A stretch of DNA of 38,599 nt from Rhodobiaceae bacterium (GCA_021404525.1 JAAWWE010000018.1:1-38599); one strand, 5' to 3'. Counted from the stretch's first letter, positions 1-8,326 are shown. The notes: generated by a model not told the origin, from the sequence alone. Translations and numbers: made by a program.

Positions 1-95
1 CGTTCTATTCCTCGACTGTAAACTCTTTTCGTCATTGGCTTTCTCCAATCCCATAAACACCCTATCTCGGTGTCCACGAAACCGGCAGCAGCTCA
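1..95. mobile_element. Partial IS3-family-like insertion sequence, 3' end
   Basis: Positions 75-95 are the exact reverse complement of the last 21 bases of the window (38579-38599), and the match stops sharply after the TCA at 93-95. An end reading TGAGCTGCTGCCGGTTTCG on the other strand resembles the terminal inverted repeats of IS3-family elements, which start with TGA and often contain GGTTTCGTGGACA; positions 71-74 extend the left copy in that direction. A short open frame at 3-56 that ends FYSST...LSPI resembles the C-terminus of an IS3 OrfB, but it is too short to be sure. The element body would lie left of the window. The repeat is seen directly; the family assignment is inferred from memory of IS3 ends. 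Confidence 0.5.
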
Positions 96-418
96 ATGTT
101 CTCTTGGTTATCTGAACCTGAGTCGCTATTTTCATTCGCAGAACTAGGAGCTTGGCCCGCAAGGGACTGGCTTTGATGGGAGCACTTGCAGCTGTTGCGT
201 GCGCCACGACCTTTCCGGGACTCGCGGACCTTGTTTTCGCAATCGGATTGGAGGTGCTTATGAGCGTAGCTTTGAAGTGCGTGCGTGAGCGAGTGACTCT
301 GCGGGTCCCCTAATGGGGTCGTGAGCGCATGTATGCAGCTGAGGTTTCCTAGCACGGCCAGTTTGGATCAAGAGCGTCACAGGGGGGCTTATCACCCCCC
401 GCCCGCACCATTGCTTTT
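96..418. other. No recognisable gene
   Basis: The sequence between the putative IS end and the small zinc-ribbon gene contains only short overlapping open frames that I do not recognise. A short G6/C6 inverted repeat sits at about 382-400. The region may hold the promoter of the next gene, but no convincing -35/-10 pair stands out. Confidence 0.4.
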
Positions 419-637
419 TTGGAGGATGTCTTGCCGATACCGAAGTATGCTGAGGGCATTCCGCGTCCCAGGTTGGTCCAAATTCTTTGCAAGGGCCGCT
501 GCGGGCGGACACGTTATGCAGAAGTTTCGAAGGTGCCTTGGTCCCGAGATGGTCGGGACCCGGACCCAGATCTATACGCAACTTGTCTGAAATGTGGTCG
601 TCAGGCGCGAGACAATTACAACTGGATAGCTGTTTGA
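419..637 (+). CDS. Small putative zinc-ribbon protein
   Basis: A 72-codon frame beginning with TTG encodes a protein with CKGRC near residue 28 and CLKC near residue 57, the spacing of a four-Cys zinc ribbon. The C-terminus ends in aromatic and basic residues. I do not recognise a family and suggest no reaction. The frame stays open upstream of 419, so the start is uncertain. Codon use and the Cys pairs make it more likely real than the other short frames here. The next gene, on the other strand, is also Cys-rich. Confidence 0.45.
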   Translation: MEDVLPIPKYAEGIPRPRLVQILCKGRCGRTRYAEVSKVPWSRDGRDPDPDLYATCLKCGRQARDNYNWIAV

Positions 638-657
638 TCTCGTTGGCGTAGGAATCT

Positions 658-1149
658 TCAAGTTCCCCAGCCGCGTTCCTTTTTGAGGAAAATCATGGCG
701 TCGAAGGCCGCGAGTTTTGCGGCGTCTTCGGTTTGATGGGGCCTACGCGAAGAAACGGAACGCCCCGTCGCGCGGTCTTCGATCCTCGCACCCCAAAGCT
801 TCGGGTTTCTCTGAAACACGGTGATATTGAGACCATCGGTATTCAGATAAGCATTTTCCTTGACCGAGACCTTCCATTTGCGGCTAAGCCAGCGTCGCTT
901 CCGCTGCGCGGCATTGCGGAGTGCTTTTTCGCGGCGGCGCGGACCTTCATAGTCGTTTTCCATGTGCTCGGCACAGACGCACCCGACGGCGAGGCTTTCG
1001 GGATAGTCGGGATGCTCCATATGGTGGACGTAGCGGATGTCCTGCGTCTCACACATTTCGCAGGTCTCGTCTGGCGCACCGAGGTCTTCGACCGAGGTGC
1101 ATGTCCAACCCTTATGGGGAACGCCTGGAGAGCTCCATTTTCCGGCCAA
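658..1149 (-). CDS. Conserved hypothetical protein with Cys-rich N-terminus
   Basis: This 163-residue protein has CEMC at about residues 30-33 and CVC at about 57-59 with His residues between them (IRYVHHMEHP), which suggests a bound metal, followed by a basic stretch (RKRRWLSRKW) and a C-terminal region with a YLN..G pattern. I recognise it as a conserved hypothetical common in mobile elements of Proteobacteria, without a known function. The start is TTG at 1149, supported by GGAGA at 1158-1162 on the minus strand. It is divergent from the antitoxin gene at 1266, so a shared intergenic promoter region of about 110 bases lies between them. Confidence 0.75.
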   Translation of the reverse strand: MAGKWSSPGVPHKGWTCTSVEDLGAPDETCEMCETQDIRYVHHMEHPDYPESLAVGCVCAEHMENDYEGPRRREKALRNAAQRKRRWLSRKWKVSVKENAYLNTDGLNITVFQRNPKLWGARIEDRATGRSVSSRRPHQTEDAAKLAAFDAMIFLKKERGWGT

Positions 1150-1265
1150 AGATACATTCTCCTCTGTGATCCAACGGCTTCCACGCCTGAAGCGGGTTTA
1201 CCCGCAACTGCGTGAATGATACAAAACCTCAGAACATAGGTCCAGAACTTGGTGGTTTAATATCA

Positions 1266-1883
1266 ATGCCGAAGGACAAGACACAGCGCGATTGCGCTCT
1301 TGAGTTGCTCCGGGATCGGGGCATTGTTCGTCTGTCCGAATTCAAAGCGGCCGGCATCACAGCTGCGACCATCGGTAGAATGCGCCAGGATGGCGACGTG
1401 CTGCGTCTCGCCCGCGGTCTGTACCAGCTTCCGGACGCGCCGCTGGACATAAACCACAGTCTCGCAGAAGCGGCAAAGCGCGTTCCGAAGGGAGTGGTCT
1501 GCCTTACCTCAGCGCTGGCATTTCACGAGCTGACAGATCAACTGCCTCGATCGGTCTGGCTCGCCATCGGGAAGAATGACTGGTCACCAACAGATGATGA
1601 TACAAGCCTGCGGATTGTTCGCTTCACGGACAAACTCCTGAAGGAAGATGTCGAGACGACATCAATCGAAGGGGTGTCAGTGAAAGTCTTCGGCGTCGCG
1701 AAGACAATTGCGGACTGCTTCCGGCATCGACGCTCCGTTGGTCAGTCGATCGCGCTCGAAGGGCTTCAAGAGGCGCTCCGACAGCGCAAAGCCACACCGG
1801 CAGAAATAGCGAAGTCGGCCGCCTATGGCGGCGTTGCGACAGTTGTTCGCCCTTATCTCGAAGCGCTGACGGCGAATGGCTAA
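1266..1883 (+). CDS. AbiEi-family type IV antitoxin / transcriptional regulator
   Basis: The 205-residue product begins with a winged-helix segment (ALELLRDRGIVRLSEF, then IGRMRQDGDVLRLARGLY) typical of the AbiEi antitoxin N-terminus, followed by the AbiEi core with CLTSALAFHELTDQLP and a C-terminal KTIADCFRHR. AbiEi proteins normally repress their own operon and counter the nucleotidyltransferase toxin AbiEii. I chose ATG 1266 over the GTG at 1212 because homologous proteins start just before this helix; GTG 1212 remains possible. The stop codon overlaps an ATG (1876) in the arrangement usual for abiEi-abiEii, but the downstream toxin is only a stub here, so this antitoxin appears to be an orphan. 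Confidence 0.85.
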   Translation: MPKDKTQRDCALELLRDRGIVRLSEFKAAGITAATIGRMRQDGDVLRLARGLYQLPDAPLDINHSLAEAAKRVPKGVVCLTSALAFHELTDQLPRSVWLAIGKNDWSPTDDDTSLRIVRFTDKLLKEDVETTSIEGVSVKVFGVAKTIADCFRHRRSVGQSIALEGLQEALRQRKATPAEIAKSAAYGGVATVVRPYLEALTANG

Positions 1884-1962
1884 CATCATTACATTCGTCG
1901 ACACCTCGGCGGGCGCGAGATTGCTCAACGTCACCGTAGATTGCAAGGGAGCAGGATCGTGA
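1876..1962 (+). pseudogene. Stub of an AbiEii-type toxin gene (5' end only)
   Basis: An ATG at 1876 overlaps the antitoxin stop by eight bases, the usual translational coupling of abiEi-abiEii pairs. It opens a 28-codon frame whose peptide contains SAGARLLN, similar to the S-x-x-ARLLN pattern near the N-terminus of alphaproteobacterial AbiEii toxins. After that the frame diverges and ends at TGA 1960-1962, overlapping the GTG start of the nuclease gene. The frame and overlaps are seen directly; the identity as an AbiEii remnant is inferred from a short match. It may now act as a leader cistron that couples translation of the antitoxin to the nuclease. Confidence 0.5.
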
Positions 1963-3782
1963 GAATTCGACGCCTAACGATGTCTCATTTCCGGAGTGTC
2001 GCAGAGGGTGAGATCATCTTCCCAGACCACACAGTCATCATCGGCGGCAACAGCGTTGGAAAATCGACGATGTGTGAAGCGCTGGACCTACTGTTGGGGC
2101 CGGATAGGCTCGCAAGGTCGTCGCCGGTCGATGAGCATGATTTTCATGAACGCCGATATTTGGATGACGATGGGAATCCGATTCCAATCCAACTAGAGGT
2201 CGTTCTCACAGAGCTGACAGACGATGTGTTGACGCAGTTTCGCGCCCATCGAGAATACTGGAACACGACCGACAACGTGCTGCTCGATGAGACAGCTTCC
2301 CCCGAAGACCTGGAGGCCGACGATGTTGTGCCGGCACTTCGGATCAGGTTCGAGGGGCTCTACGATATCGAAGAAGATGAGTTCGGCGCAGAGACGTATT
2401 TTGCCAGTCCGCCTGCGGATGATGGCGAGCGGAGGGCGCGTGTCTCGCGATCGGCAAAAAGACAATTCGGCTTCATTTATCTCAGAGCACTAAGGACGGG
2501 ATCACGTGCGCTCAGCCTTGAGCGTGGCTCTTTGCTCGACATCATTCTCAAACTCAAAGATGATGATCGCTCGGCCATGTGGGAGCAGACGCTCCAGTCG
2601 ATGGAGGACCTTGATCCCGCGATCGATGCAATTCCGCAGCTGAGATCGGTACTCGATGAAATCGATACCCGCGTGCGCAGATTTGTCGGCTTGTCCGACG
2701 ACGACAGGACATTTCGGCTTTACCCGTCGTCATTGACGAGAGAGAGCTTGCGCCGCTCAATCACGCTATTTGGCCTGTCAGAGCGGTCGAACACTCCGGT
2801 GCCATACTGGCGGTTGGGCTCTGGCGTCATCAACTCGATGGTGTTCTCTTTGCTCACCTTCATTGCTGAACTGAAAAGCAACGTCATTTTCGCAATGGAG
2901 GAGCCGGAGATTGCGATCCCGCCGCATACTCAGCGTCGGATCGTCCAGTTCCTTCACAAGCATATGGATCAGTCTATCCTGACGACGCATTCTCCTTTTG
3001 TCCTGGAGCAGTACGCGCCAGAGAATGTCGTGCTTTTGGAGCGGGAAGATGCAGGGGCGGTGTCTGGACGCGTCGTCGAGGTAACAGGCCTAAAGGCGAA
3101 AGCCTACAAGGGAAACCTCCGGCGTGTCCTCGCCGAAGCGATGCTTGGCAATGGTGTTCTTTGCGTTGAAGGCGTTTCTGACGCAGAAGCTCTGTATTCG
3201 GCCTCGGCCGTGCTTGAAGAGCAAAGCGAAGAAGGGTCTTACACGCCGCTAGATCTGTCAGGTGTCACGATCGTGCAATGTGAGGGTGACGGCGGGCTTC
3301 TGCGCTACGGAGAATTCTTCTCTGGTCTCGGCCTCAAAACTTATGCGTTCTACGACCGCCAGAAGAACGATGCTGTGAGTGACGATATCGAGGCGCTCTT
3401 CGACGAGGCTTGGGAGTTGGATCAGACAGGTATTGAGTATCTTCTTGCAGAAGAAGTCTCGATCAGCGTTGTCCGCGACTTTCTCGAGGAGGCAGAAGCC
3501 TGGGATGACTATCCGCAAAACGCCCAGAAACCGAAACTCTTCGGATACGATGAAGAGGCGGACGACGATGACGTTCGCAAGCTCTGCAAACGTGTCCTAA
3601 AGGCCCGTAAGGGGTCGGGCTATGCCCAGCACTTGGTTGAAATGTGCGACGAAGATGATCTTCCGAGCATTTTTGTCGAAGCTCTTGAGGCGATCAGTGA
3701 TGCGTTGCCGAACCGTCTCGTCAGCGACGATGATGACGAAGACGGCAACGATGATGATGTGGCGGTTGCCGACGAACCATGA
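1959..3782 (+). CDS. gajA-like: OLD-family ATP-dependent nuclease, Gabija GajA-like
   Basis: A 607-residue protein with an ABC-type ATPase domain followed by a TOPRIM nuclease domain. Visible motifs are a Walker A (GGNSVGKST, residues 29-37), an acidic ATPase motif AMEEPEI near 312-318, TTHSPFVLEQ near 342-351, and TOPRIM elements CVEGVSDAEAL near 402-412 and FYDRQ near 464-468. The C-terminal tail is very acidic. GTG 1959 is preferred because AAGGGAG lies at 1945-1951. The stop overlaps the helicase start by ATGA (3779-3782). In Gabija, GajA nicks DNA and its ATPase domain senses nucleotide depletion, and it works with the helicase GajB. The pairing and lengths fit a Gabija-like antiphage system, though a divergent OLD/UvrD subtype is possible. 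Confidence 0.85.
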   Translation: MRIRRLTMSHFRSVAEGEIIFPDHTVIIGGNSVGKSTMCEALDLLLGPDRLARSSPVDEHDFHERRYLDDDGNPIPIQLEVVLTELTDDVLTQFRAHREYWNTTDNVLLDETASPEDLEADDVVPALRIRFEGLYDIEEDEFGAETYFASPPADDGERRARVSRSAKRQFGFIYLRALRTGSRALSLERGSLLDIILKLKDDDRSAMWEQTLQSMEDLDPAIDAIPQLRSVLDEIDTRVRRFVGLSDDDRTFRLYPSSLTRESLRRSITLFGLSERSNTPVPYWRLGSGVINSMVFSLLTFIAELKSNVIFAMEEPEIAIPPHTQRRIVQFLHKHMDQSILTTHSPFVLEQYAPENVVLLEREDAGAVSGRVVEVTGLKAKAYKGNLRRVLAEAMLGNGVLCVEGVSDAEALYSASAVLEEQSEEGSYTPLDLSGVTIVQCEGDGGLLRYGEFFSGLGLKTYAFYDRQKNDAVSDDIEALFDEAWELDQTGIEYLLAEEVSISVVRDFLEEAEAWDDYPQNAQKPKLFGYDEEADDDDVRKLCKRVLKARKGSGYAQHLVEMCDEDDLPSIFVEALEAISDALPNRLVSDDDDEDGNDDDVAVADEP

Positions 3783-5518
3783 CGAACCCGGAAGAGGCAT
3801 TTAAGATTTGCGCAAAGCGTCGGGCCATTTTGGAAGGTTCCGGGCACATGCTTATTTTGGGCGGTCCTGGATCGGGCAAAACAACAATCGCTTTGTTGAA
3901 GGCGCGAAGATCAGTTCTGGAGCGGCTGCGGTCTGAGCAATCGGTGTTGTTTCTCAGCTTTTCGAATGCAGCGATCCGACGAATTCTTGAAAGCGCTGGC
4001 AAGGTCCTGACGCCCGAGGTCGCGCGTCAAATCGACATCAAAACCTACCATTCTTTCGCATGGGACATACTGAAGTCACACGGATACCTTCTCGCAGAAA
4101 AGCGCCGGCTTGAAATCGTTGCAGCCCAAGATGCAGCGATCATTCAAGCTGGAATGACGGACGAAGCCTGGTCGGAAGAAGAAACGCGCCTGTTTGAGCA
4201 GGAAGGGCGGGCTACCTACGATCAATTCGCGCCGCGTGCTGCAGAGCTGCTCGAACGATCTTCTGTCGCGAGACGATGTTTCAGCGCCGCGCACCCACTC
4301 ATCCTTGTCGATGAGTTTCAGGACACTGATGAAGATCAGTGGCGCCTTGTTCAGGCGCTATCTGAGGATTCAGATATCATCGCGTTGGGTGATACCGAGC
4401 AGCGAATTTACGCCTGGCGCAAAGGTGTGAGCGCCACCCGATTGAACGACTTCGCAGCCGGGCTCAAAGCGGAGACTTTCGACTTTCAGAATGAGAACAA
4501 TCGAAGTCCGGCGACTGGCATTGCTGGGTATGCCCGAAGCTTGTTGTCGCCCGACACAGAACTTGAACTGCCCGATGACATTGTTTTCAAGCGGTTTCGC
4601 CCGGGACAATTCAATGTTGGTGTGCGTGTTGCCCTGATCAAAACATGGAACGAGACGGTCAAGCGAGCCGGGCATCGAGATTTGAATATCGCCGTAGCGG
4701 CTCGGAGTCGGACAATGGTTCGACTGACTTCGGACGTCCTGTCTCAGCGCATCACTTTGGGCGCCACGGAGCACAAACCGGTTCGACACGATGTTATGTT
4801 CGATCAGTTACAGATCACTCTCGCGGCAAGAGTGATCGCCCATTTGCTGGCATCTCAGAACGAAGCCCGGAATGAACGATTGGCGGGCTGTCTCGAACGG
4901 GTTGGGGACGTTTTTCGGTCATCGGGTAAAGTGACCGCAATCAAAACATCTGATCGGCTTGGCGTTTGGGCCGGAAAGTGTCGCGATGGGAAACCACCCG
5001 GAACGAAGTGTGTGAAGGCCTTGGTCGGCGTCCTCGACGGTTTGGATGCGTCGGGGTTTTCAGGTTCACCGACCGAGGATTGGCTTATCGCTCGTAGGGC
5101 TCTTGAAGACGCCGATGCAGACGAACTGAGACGTACTGGCGGGCACGCACGTTATCTACGCTTGTTGAGGCGTGGGTCCGCTATCGAAGAGCAACTGGCC
5201 GCACTTTGGCGCGAACAAGGCACCTATCAAGGAGCTGAGGCGGCGCTTGATGAGGCTATTCTTCAAGAGCAGCTCACCGACAGCCACCGCGAGGCGTCGA
5301 GCATTAGCGTGATGACCATGCATCAGCTCAAAGGGCGCGAATATGATGCAGTCTTGCTGGTTGAGGATCAGCATCGGACTTTCAGGGGGCGTGACCAGGA
5401 AGCGCCTTACATGGAGACCCGCAGGTTGCTGCAGGTGTCGCTCACGAGGGCACGTCATTTCGCGTACATCTTATCGGCAACGAAGAATGCAACTCTCGAC
5501 GTAATCTTTGAAGACTAA
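3779..5518 (+). CDS. gajB-like: UvrD/Rep-type SF1 helicase, Gabija GajB-like
   Basis: The 579-residue product carries the full set of superfamily 1A helicase motifs: Walker A GGPGSGKTT (28-36), VDEFQDTDEDQ (motif II, about 177-187), GDTEQRIYAWR (motif III, about 203-213), MHQLKGREYDAV (motif V, about 513-524) and VSLTRARH (motif VI, about 552-559). It is translated from an ATG overlapping the nuclease stop, so the two are produced together. In Gabija systems GajB binds DNA ends or ssDNA and activates with GajA. It is somewhat longer than the usual GajB, with an insertion in the 2A/2B region, which is common in this group. It ends a two-gene unit, as the next gene lies about 315 bases away. 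Confidence 0.87.
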   Translation: MTNPEEAFKICAKRRAILEGSGHMLILGGPGSGKTTIALLKARRSVLERLRSEQSVLFLSFSNAAIRRILESAGKVLTPEVARQIDIKTYHSFAWDILKSHGYLLAEKRRLEIVAAQDAAIIQAGMTDEAWSEEETRLFEQEGRATYDQFAPRAAELLERSSVARRCFSAAHPLILVDEFQDTDEDQWRLVQALSEDSDIIALGDTEQRIYAWRKGVSATRLNDFAAGLKAETFDFQNENNRSPATGIAGYARSLLSPDTELELPDDIVFKRFRPGQFNVGVRVALIKTWNETVKRAGHRDLNIAVAARSRTMVRLTSDVLSQRITLGATEHKPVRHDVMFDQLQITLAARVIAHLLASQNEARNERLAGCLERVGDVFRSSGKVTAIKTSDRLGVWAGKCRDGKPPGTKCVKALVGVLDGLDASGFSGSPTEDWLIARRALEDADADELRRTGGHARYLRLLRRGSAIEEQLAALWREQGTYQGAEAALDEAILQEQLTDSHREASSISVMTMHQLKGREYDAVLLVEDQHRTFRGRDQEAPYMETRRLLQVSLTRARHFAYILSATKNATLDVIFED

Positions 5519-5765
5519 TCATCAGACTCTTTATCGTACTATTTCGTCGATCGCTATTCGCGTCTTTGACTGGGTGTCAGAGCGGTGATGCCTGAGCTCG
5601 CTGAGCCAAGATGTGCTCTCTCTGGCAAGCCTTGGATTTGCAACCGCTGCAGGAAATCCCTGTCGCAGTGAGCTTCCGTGACGGGCAACCCGCGGACCTT
5701 TCTCTCGTTACAAATCCTCTGAAGATACTGGTGTCTTGTTCCTTCCCGTGAAGGAGGAGCCGCTT
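5519..5765. other. Intergenic, no gene seen
   Basis: The first part of the gap between the helicase and the HTH/PIN pair has no convincing open frame. It presumably holds the end of the helicase transcript; I see no clear terminator hairpin with a T tract. Confidence 0.4.
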
Positions 5766-5833
5766 TCGTTTATGTTGTTTGTTGCGTTTGTGTCGTTTAT
5801 GAGCTATATAGAGCTGGTGAAAGGAGATCAGCC
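5766..5833 (+). promoter_or_regulatory. Putative promoter/operator of the HTH-PIN toxin-antitoxin pair
   Basis: The nonamer TCGTTTATG occurs twice, at 5766-5774 and 5793-5801, a period of 27 bases, just upstream of the antitoxin. Between the second copy and the start codon lies GAGCTATATAGAGCT with a TATATA that could serve as a -10 element, and AAAGGAGAT (5820-5828) is a strong ribosome binding site. Repeated operators ahead of a DNA-binding antitoxin fit autoregulation. The repeats are seen; their role is inferred. Confidence 0.45.
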
Positions 5834-6292
5834 ATGAACCTCGCGGTCTTGAAGGAAGCCGAACTGGTCATGCCGACCGATAAGGAATCGGCGCTTGCGG
5901 CGGAGACGGGTCGTCAAATTGCGTCCATCATCAACGGCGCAGAGGTCGTGCGTGCGCATTTTGGTCCGAAGGGAGCTGCAACCGTCGACTTGCCGGTTGC
6001 AGCAGTGCGGCTGCTCCTCGACATCCTTGAGCAGATGGCGCGCGGCAACGCAGTAACGCTTATGCCCGTTCATGCGGAGCTGACGACGCAGCAAGCGGCC
6101 GATTTACTCAATGTTTCGCGGACCCATCTCGTGCAGCTTCTCGATGAAGAAAAGATCCCACACCGGAAGGTTGGCACGCACCGACGGGTCCGGGCGGAAG
6201 ATGTTCTTACCTTCCGCCGCGAGACAGAACGGGCGCGTCGCAAGGCGCTCGACGAGTTGACTGATCTCGATGAAGAGCTTGGCCTTCAATAG
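5834..6292 (+). CDS. HTH (excisionase-like) antitoxin of a PIN toxin
   Basis: A 152-residue protein with a helical N-terminal part and a MerR/excisionase-type helix-turn-helix at about residues 80-130 (LTTQQAADLLNVSRTHLVQLL, followed by PHRKVGTHRRV). This type of protein is regularly encoded just ahead of a PIN-domain gene, where it binds operator DNA and neutralises the nuclease, probably with its acidic and basic C-terminal helix. The stop codon lies three bases before the PIN gene, so the two form one operon. A strong ribosome binding site and repeated operators lie upstream. The role as antitoxin is inferred from the pairing. Confidence 0.8.
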   Translation: MNLAVLKEAELVMPTDKESALAAETGRQIASIINGAEVVRAHFGPKGAATVDLPVAAVRLLLDILEQMARGNAVTLMPVHAELTTQQAADLLNVSRTHLVQLLDEEKIPHRKVGTHRRVRAEDVLTFRRETERARRKALDELTDLDEELGLQ

Positions 6293-6295
6293 CGC

Positions 6296-6865
6296 ATGGA
6301 CCGGTTCACTGCGTTACTGGACGCCAACGTCATCTATCCGGCCGGCCTGCGCGATTTGCTCTTACGCCTCGCCGATCGCAATCTCTACCGCGTTCGCTGG
6401 AGTGAAATCATCCACGACGAATGGATGAGAAATGTGCTGATAGACCGGCCTGACCTAACCGTCGATCAACTTCAGCGAACCAGGGAGACCATGGATCGGC
6501 ATTTCCCCGATGCGGTAGTTGTGGGGTTCGAGCCGCTGATTGATGGCTTGACGCTTCCTGATGCCGATGATCGGCACGTTCTTGCAGCAGCGATCAGGGG
6601 CCGAGCTGATGTCATTGTCACACAGAATTTGAAGGACTTCCCGCAGGAAGAGCTCGACCCCTACGAGATTGAAGCTCAGCATCCAGATGATTTCGCTTTC
6701 AGCTTGTTCGATCTTTACCCGGGCGCTGTTCTCGGAGCGGTTCGAGACCACAGGGCTGCGCTAAAGCGGCAACCGCGAAGCTCGGAGGAACATATCGAAG
6801 CTTATGAAGGAATGGGCATGACCAAATTCGCTTCGGCAATCCAGGGTTATTCGGATGTCTTGTAG
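6296..6865 (+). CDS. PIN-domain ribonuclease toxin (VapC-like)
   Basis: This 189-residue protein has the acidic residues of a PIN ribonuclease: LLDANVIYP at residues 7-15, an acidic residue in HDEW near 42, LPDADDRHVLAAA near 86-98 and VTQNLKDFP near 108-116. PIN proteins are Mg-dependent ribonucleases, and toxins of this fold often cut tRNA or rRNA. It belongs to the PIN_3 type, longer than classical VapC, with a C-terminal helical extension. It follows its HTH partner by three bases, and nothing appears truncated. The target RNA cannot be inferred. Confidence 0.85.
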   Translation: MDRFTALLDANVIYPAGLRDLLLRLADRNLYRVRWSEIIHDEWMRNVLIDRPDLTVDQLQRTRETMDRHFPDAVVVGFEPLIDGLTLPDADDRHVLAAAIRGRADVIVTQNLKDFPQEELDPYEIEAQHPDDFAFSLFDLYPGAVLGAVRDHRAALKRQPRSSEEHIEAYEGMGMTKFASAIQGYSDVL

Positions 6866-6991
6866 GATTATTGGTTTTGCGAGGGCTGGTTTTCGTCTGT
6901 CGAAGATCGACATGCTTTGCTTACGATTTGCGTTTGCCGCTTCGCAAAGAAGAAACATTGTACATGACTCTAGCTCCGACACTTCGACACG

Positions 6992-8326
6992 ATGACGAAC
7001 GCTCCATCAATCAATTGGACCAATGCCTCGGTAAGGGCTTTTGCGAAGAACGCAGACCCATTGACCGCAATGGAAGAGGCGGCACGCGCTCTTGTTTTGA
7101 AAGCCCGTGAGAAAGGCTGGGAAGGCCCACCATTCAATCCTTTACACATCGCAGAGATGCTAGAGGTACAAATCGAGGCCAATTCGAGCGTCGCCGATGC
7201 TCGACTGGTTGCGACTGAAAGCGGCCCAAAGATCGAGTTCAATCCTCAGCAGCCGCGGGAGCGGGTGCGGTTTTCAATTGCTCATGAAATCGCGCACCTT
7301 CTCTTCCCTGATTGGTCGGAGCAGATCCGCAACCGAGGCGGCGATAAGACACCGGACGATTGGCAGTTGGAAATGCTGTGCAATTTGGCCGCTTCGGAGT
7401 TCGTGCTTCCAATCGGAAGCCTATCGGCTGCGACAGACATTCCTCCAATCGAAGACTTGATGCGTCAGCGTCGAGACTATGACGTCTCGGCCGAAGCCTT
7501 TCTTATCCGATTAGCCAAGATATCCAGCCAACCCATCGGAATCTTCGTTTCGTCGCCCACGGTCTTGGAGAATGGGACGCGCCACTACAAGATCGACTAT
7601 TTCATCGGCTCGCCGACCGCGCCGAAGATGCGCCTGTCTGGGATGGCCATTCCCGATGAGAGCATTGTGCATCGCTGCACAGCGATAGGTCATACAGATC
7701 GTTCAGTTGAACAATGGGTGACGGACAAGCCGACCCAGATCGAGTGTGTGGGTCTGACGGCTTATCCGGGAAGCGTTTACCCCAGAGTGGCTGGTCTGGT
7801 CAGGTTTGACGAAGCCCAAGAAAACCATCGTCCGATACGCTTGCTTCATGGGAACGTCTTGGAGCCTCGCAACGGCGGCAAGAAGATCATCTGTCAGCTG
7901 GTCAACGACAAGGCGATCAAATGGGGCGGAGGGGTTGCGCGCAAGATTGCGAAACGCTTTCCGGACGCGGAAAAAGCCTACTCGGAGAAAGTCATGCAGA
8001 TCCCCCAAAGTGATCGTTTAGGCCGCGTGATTTTTTCGGAGGCCAGCGATGATCTGATCATCGCAAGTCTGATCGGACAGGAAGGCTTCGGTCCCTCACT
8101 CTTTCCCCGCATTAGATATGCAGAACTACGAACCTGCCTTGAACAAGTTGCCGATCATGCCTCATCCATTGGGGCGAGTATCCATATGCCAAAGATCGGC
8201 ACAGGATCTGCGGGAGGTGATTGGTCAACGATAGAAGAGATGCTTGATGATGTGATGGTGCGTGCCGGTTTGTTTGTAACTGTTTACGATGTTCCGCCGA
8301 AGCGGGCACAGCTCGAGTTGTTCTAA
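6992..8326 (+). CDS. ImmA/IrrE (M78) metallopeptidase fused to a macrodomain
   Basis: The 444-residue protein has two parts. Residues about 45-190 form an ImmA/IrrE-like zinc peptidase with HEIAH (98-102) and a third ligand candidate in QLEMLCNLAASEFVLP (E127 or E136). Residues about 282-440 form a macrodomain, seen in LLHGNVLE, CQLVNDKAIKWGGGVA (301-316), KRFPDAEKAY and PKIGTGSAGGDWSTIEEML (400-418). Peptidases of the first type cleave repressors such as ImmR or DdrO; macrodomains bind or hydrolyse ADP-ribose. Neither half lacks its key residues. It is the first gene of a four-gene coupled operon, and its TAA is followed directly and in the same frame by the TTG of the next gene. The domain calls are firm; the role of the fusion is unknown. 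Confidence 0.85.
   Translation: MTNAPSINWTNASVRAFAKNADPLTAMEEAARALVLKAREKGWEGPPFNPLHIAEMLEVQIEANSSVADARLVATESGPKIEFNPQQPRERVRFSIAHEIAHLLFPDWSEQIRNRGGDKTPDDWQLEMLCNLAASEFVLPIGSLSAATDIPPIEDLMRQRRDYDVSAEAFLIRLAKISSQPIGIFVSSPTVLENGTRHYKIDYFIGSPTAPKMRLSGMAIPDESIVHRCTAIGHTDRSVEQWVTDKPTQIECVGLTAYPGSVYPRVAGLVRFDEAQENHRPIRLLHGNVLEPRNGGKKIICQLVNDKAIKWGGGVARKIAKRFPDAEKAYSEKVMQIPQSDRLGRVIFSEASDDLIIASLIGQEGFGPSLFPRIRYAELRTCLEQVADHASSIGASIHMPKIGTGSAGGDWSTIEEMLDDVMVRAGLFVTVYDVPPKRAQLELF

Noticed and set aside
62..355. 97-residue minus-strand open frame at the left edge
   Set aside because: It ends inside the inverted repeat of the presumed IS and has no family pattern; composition looks like chance.
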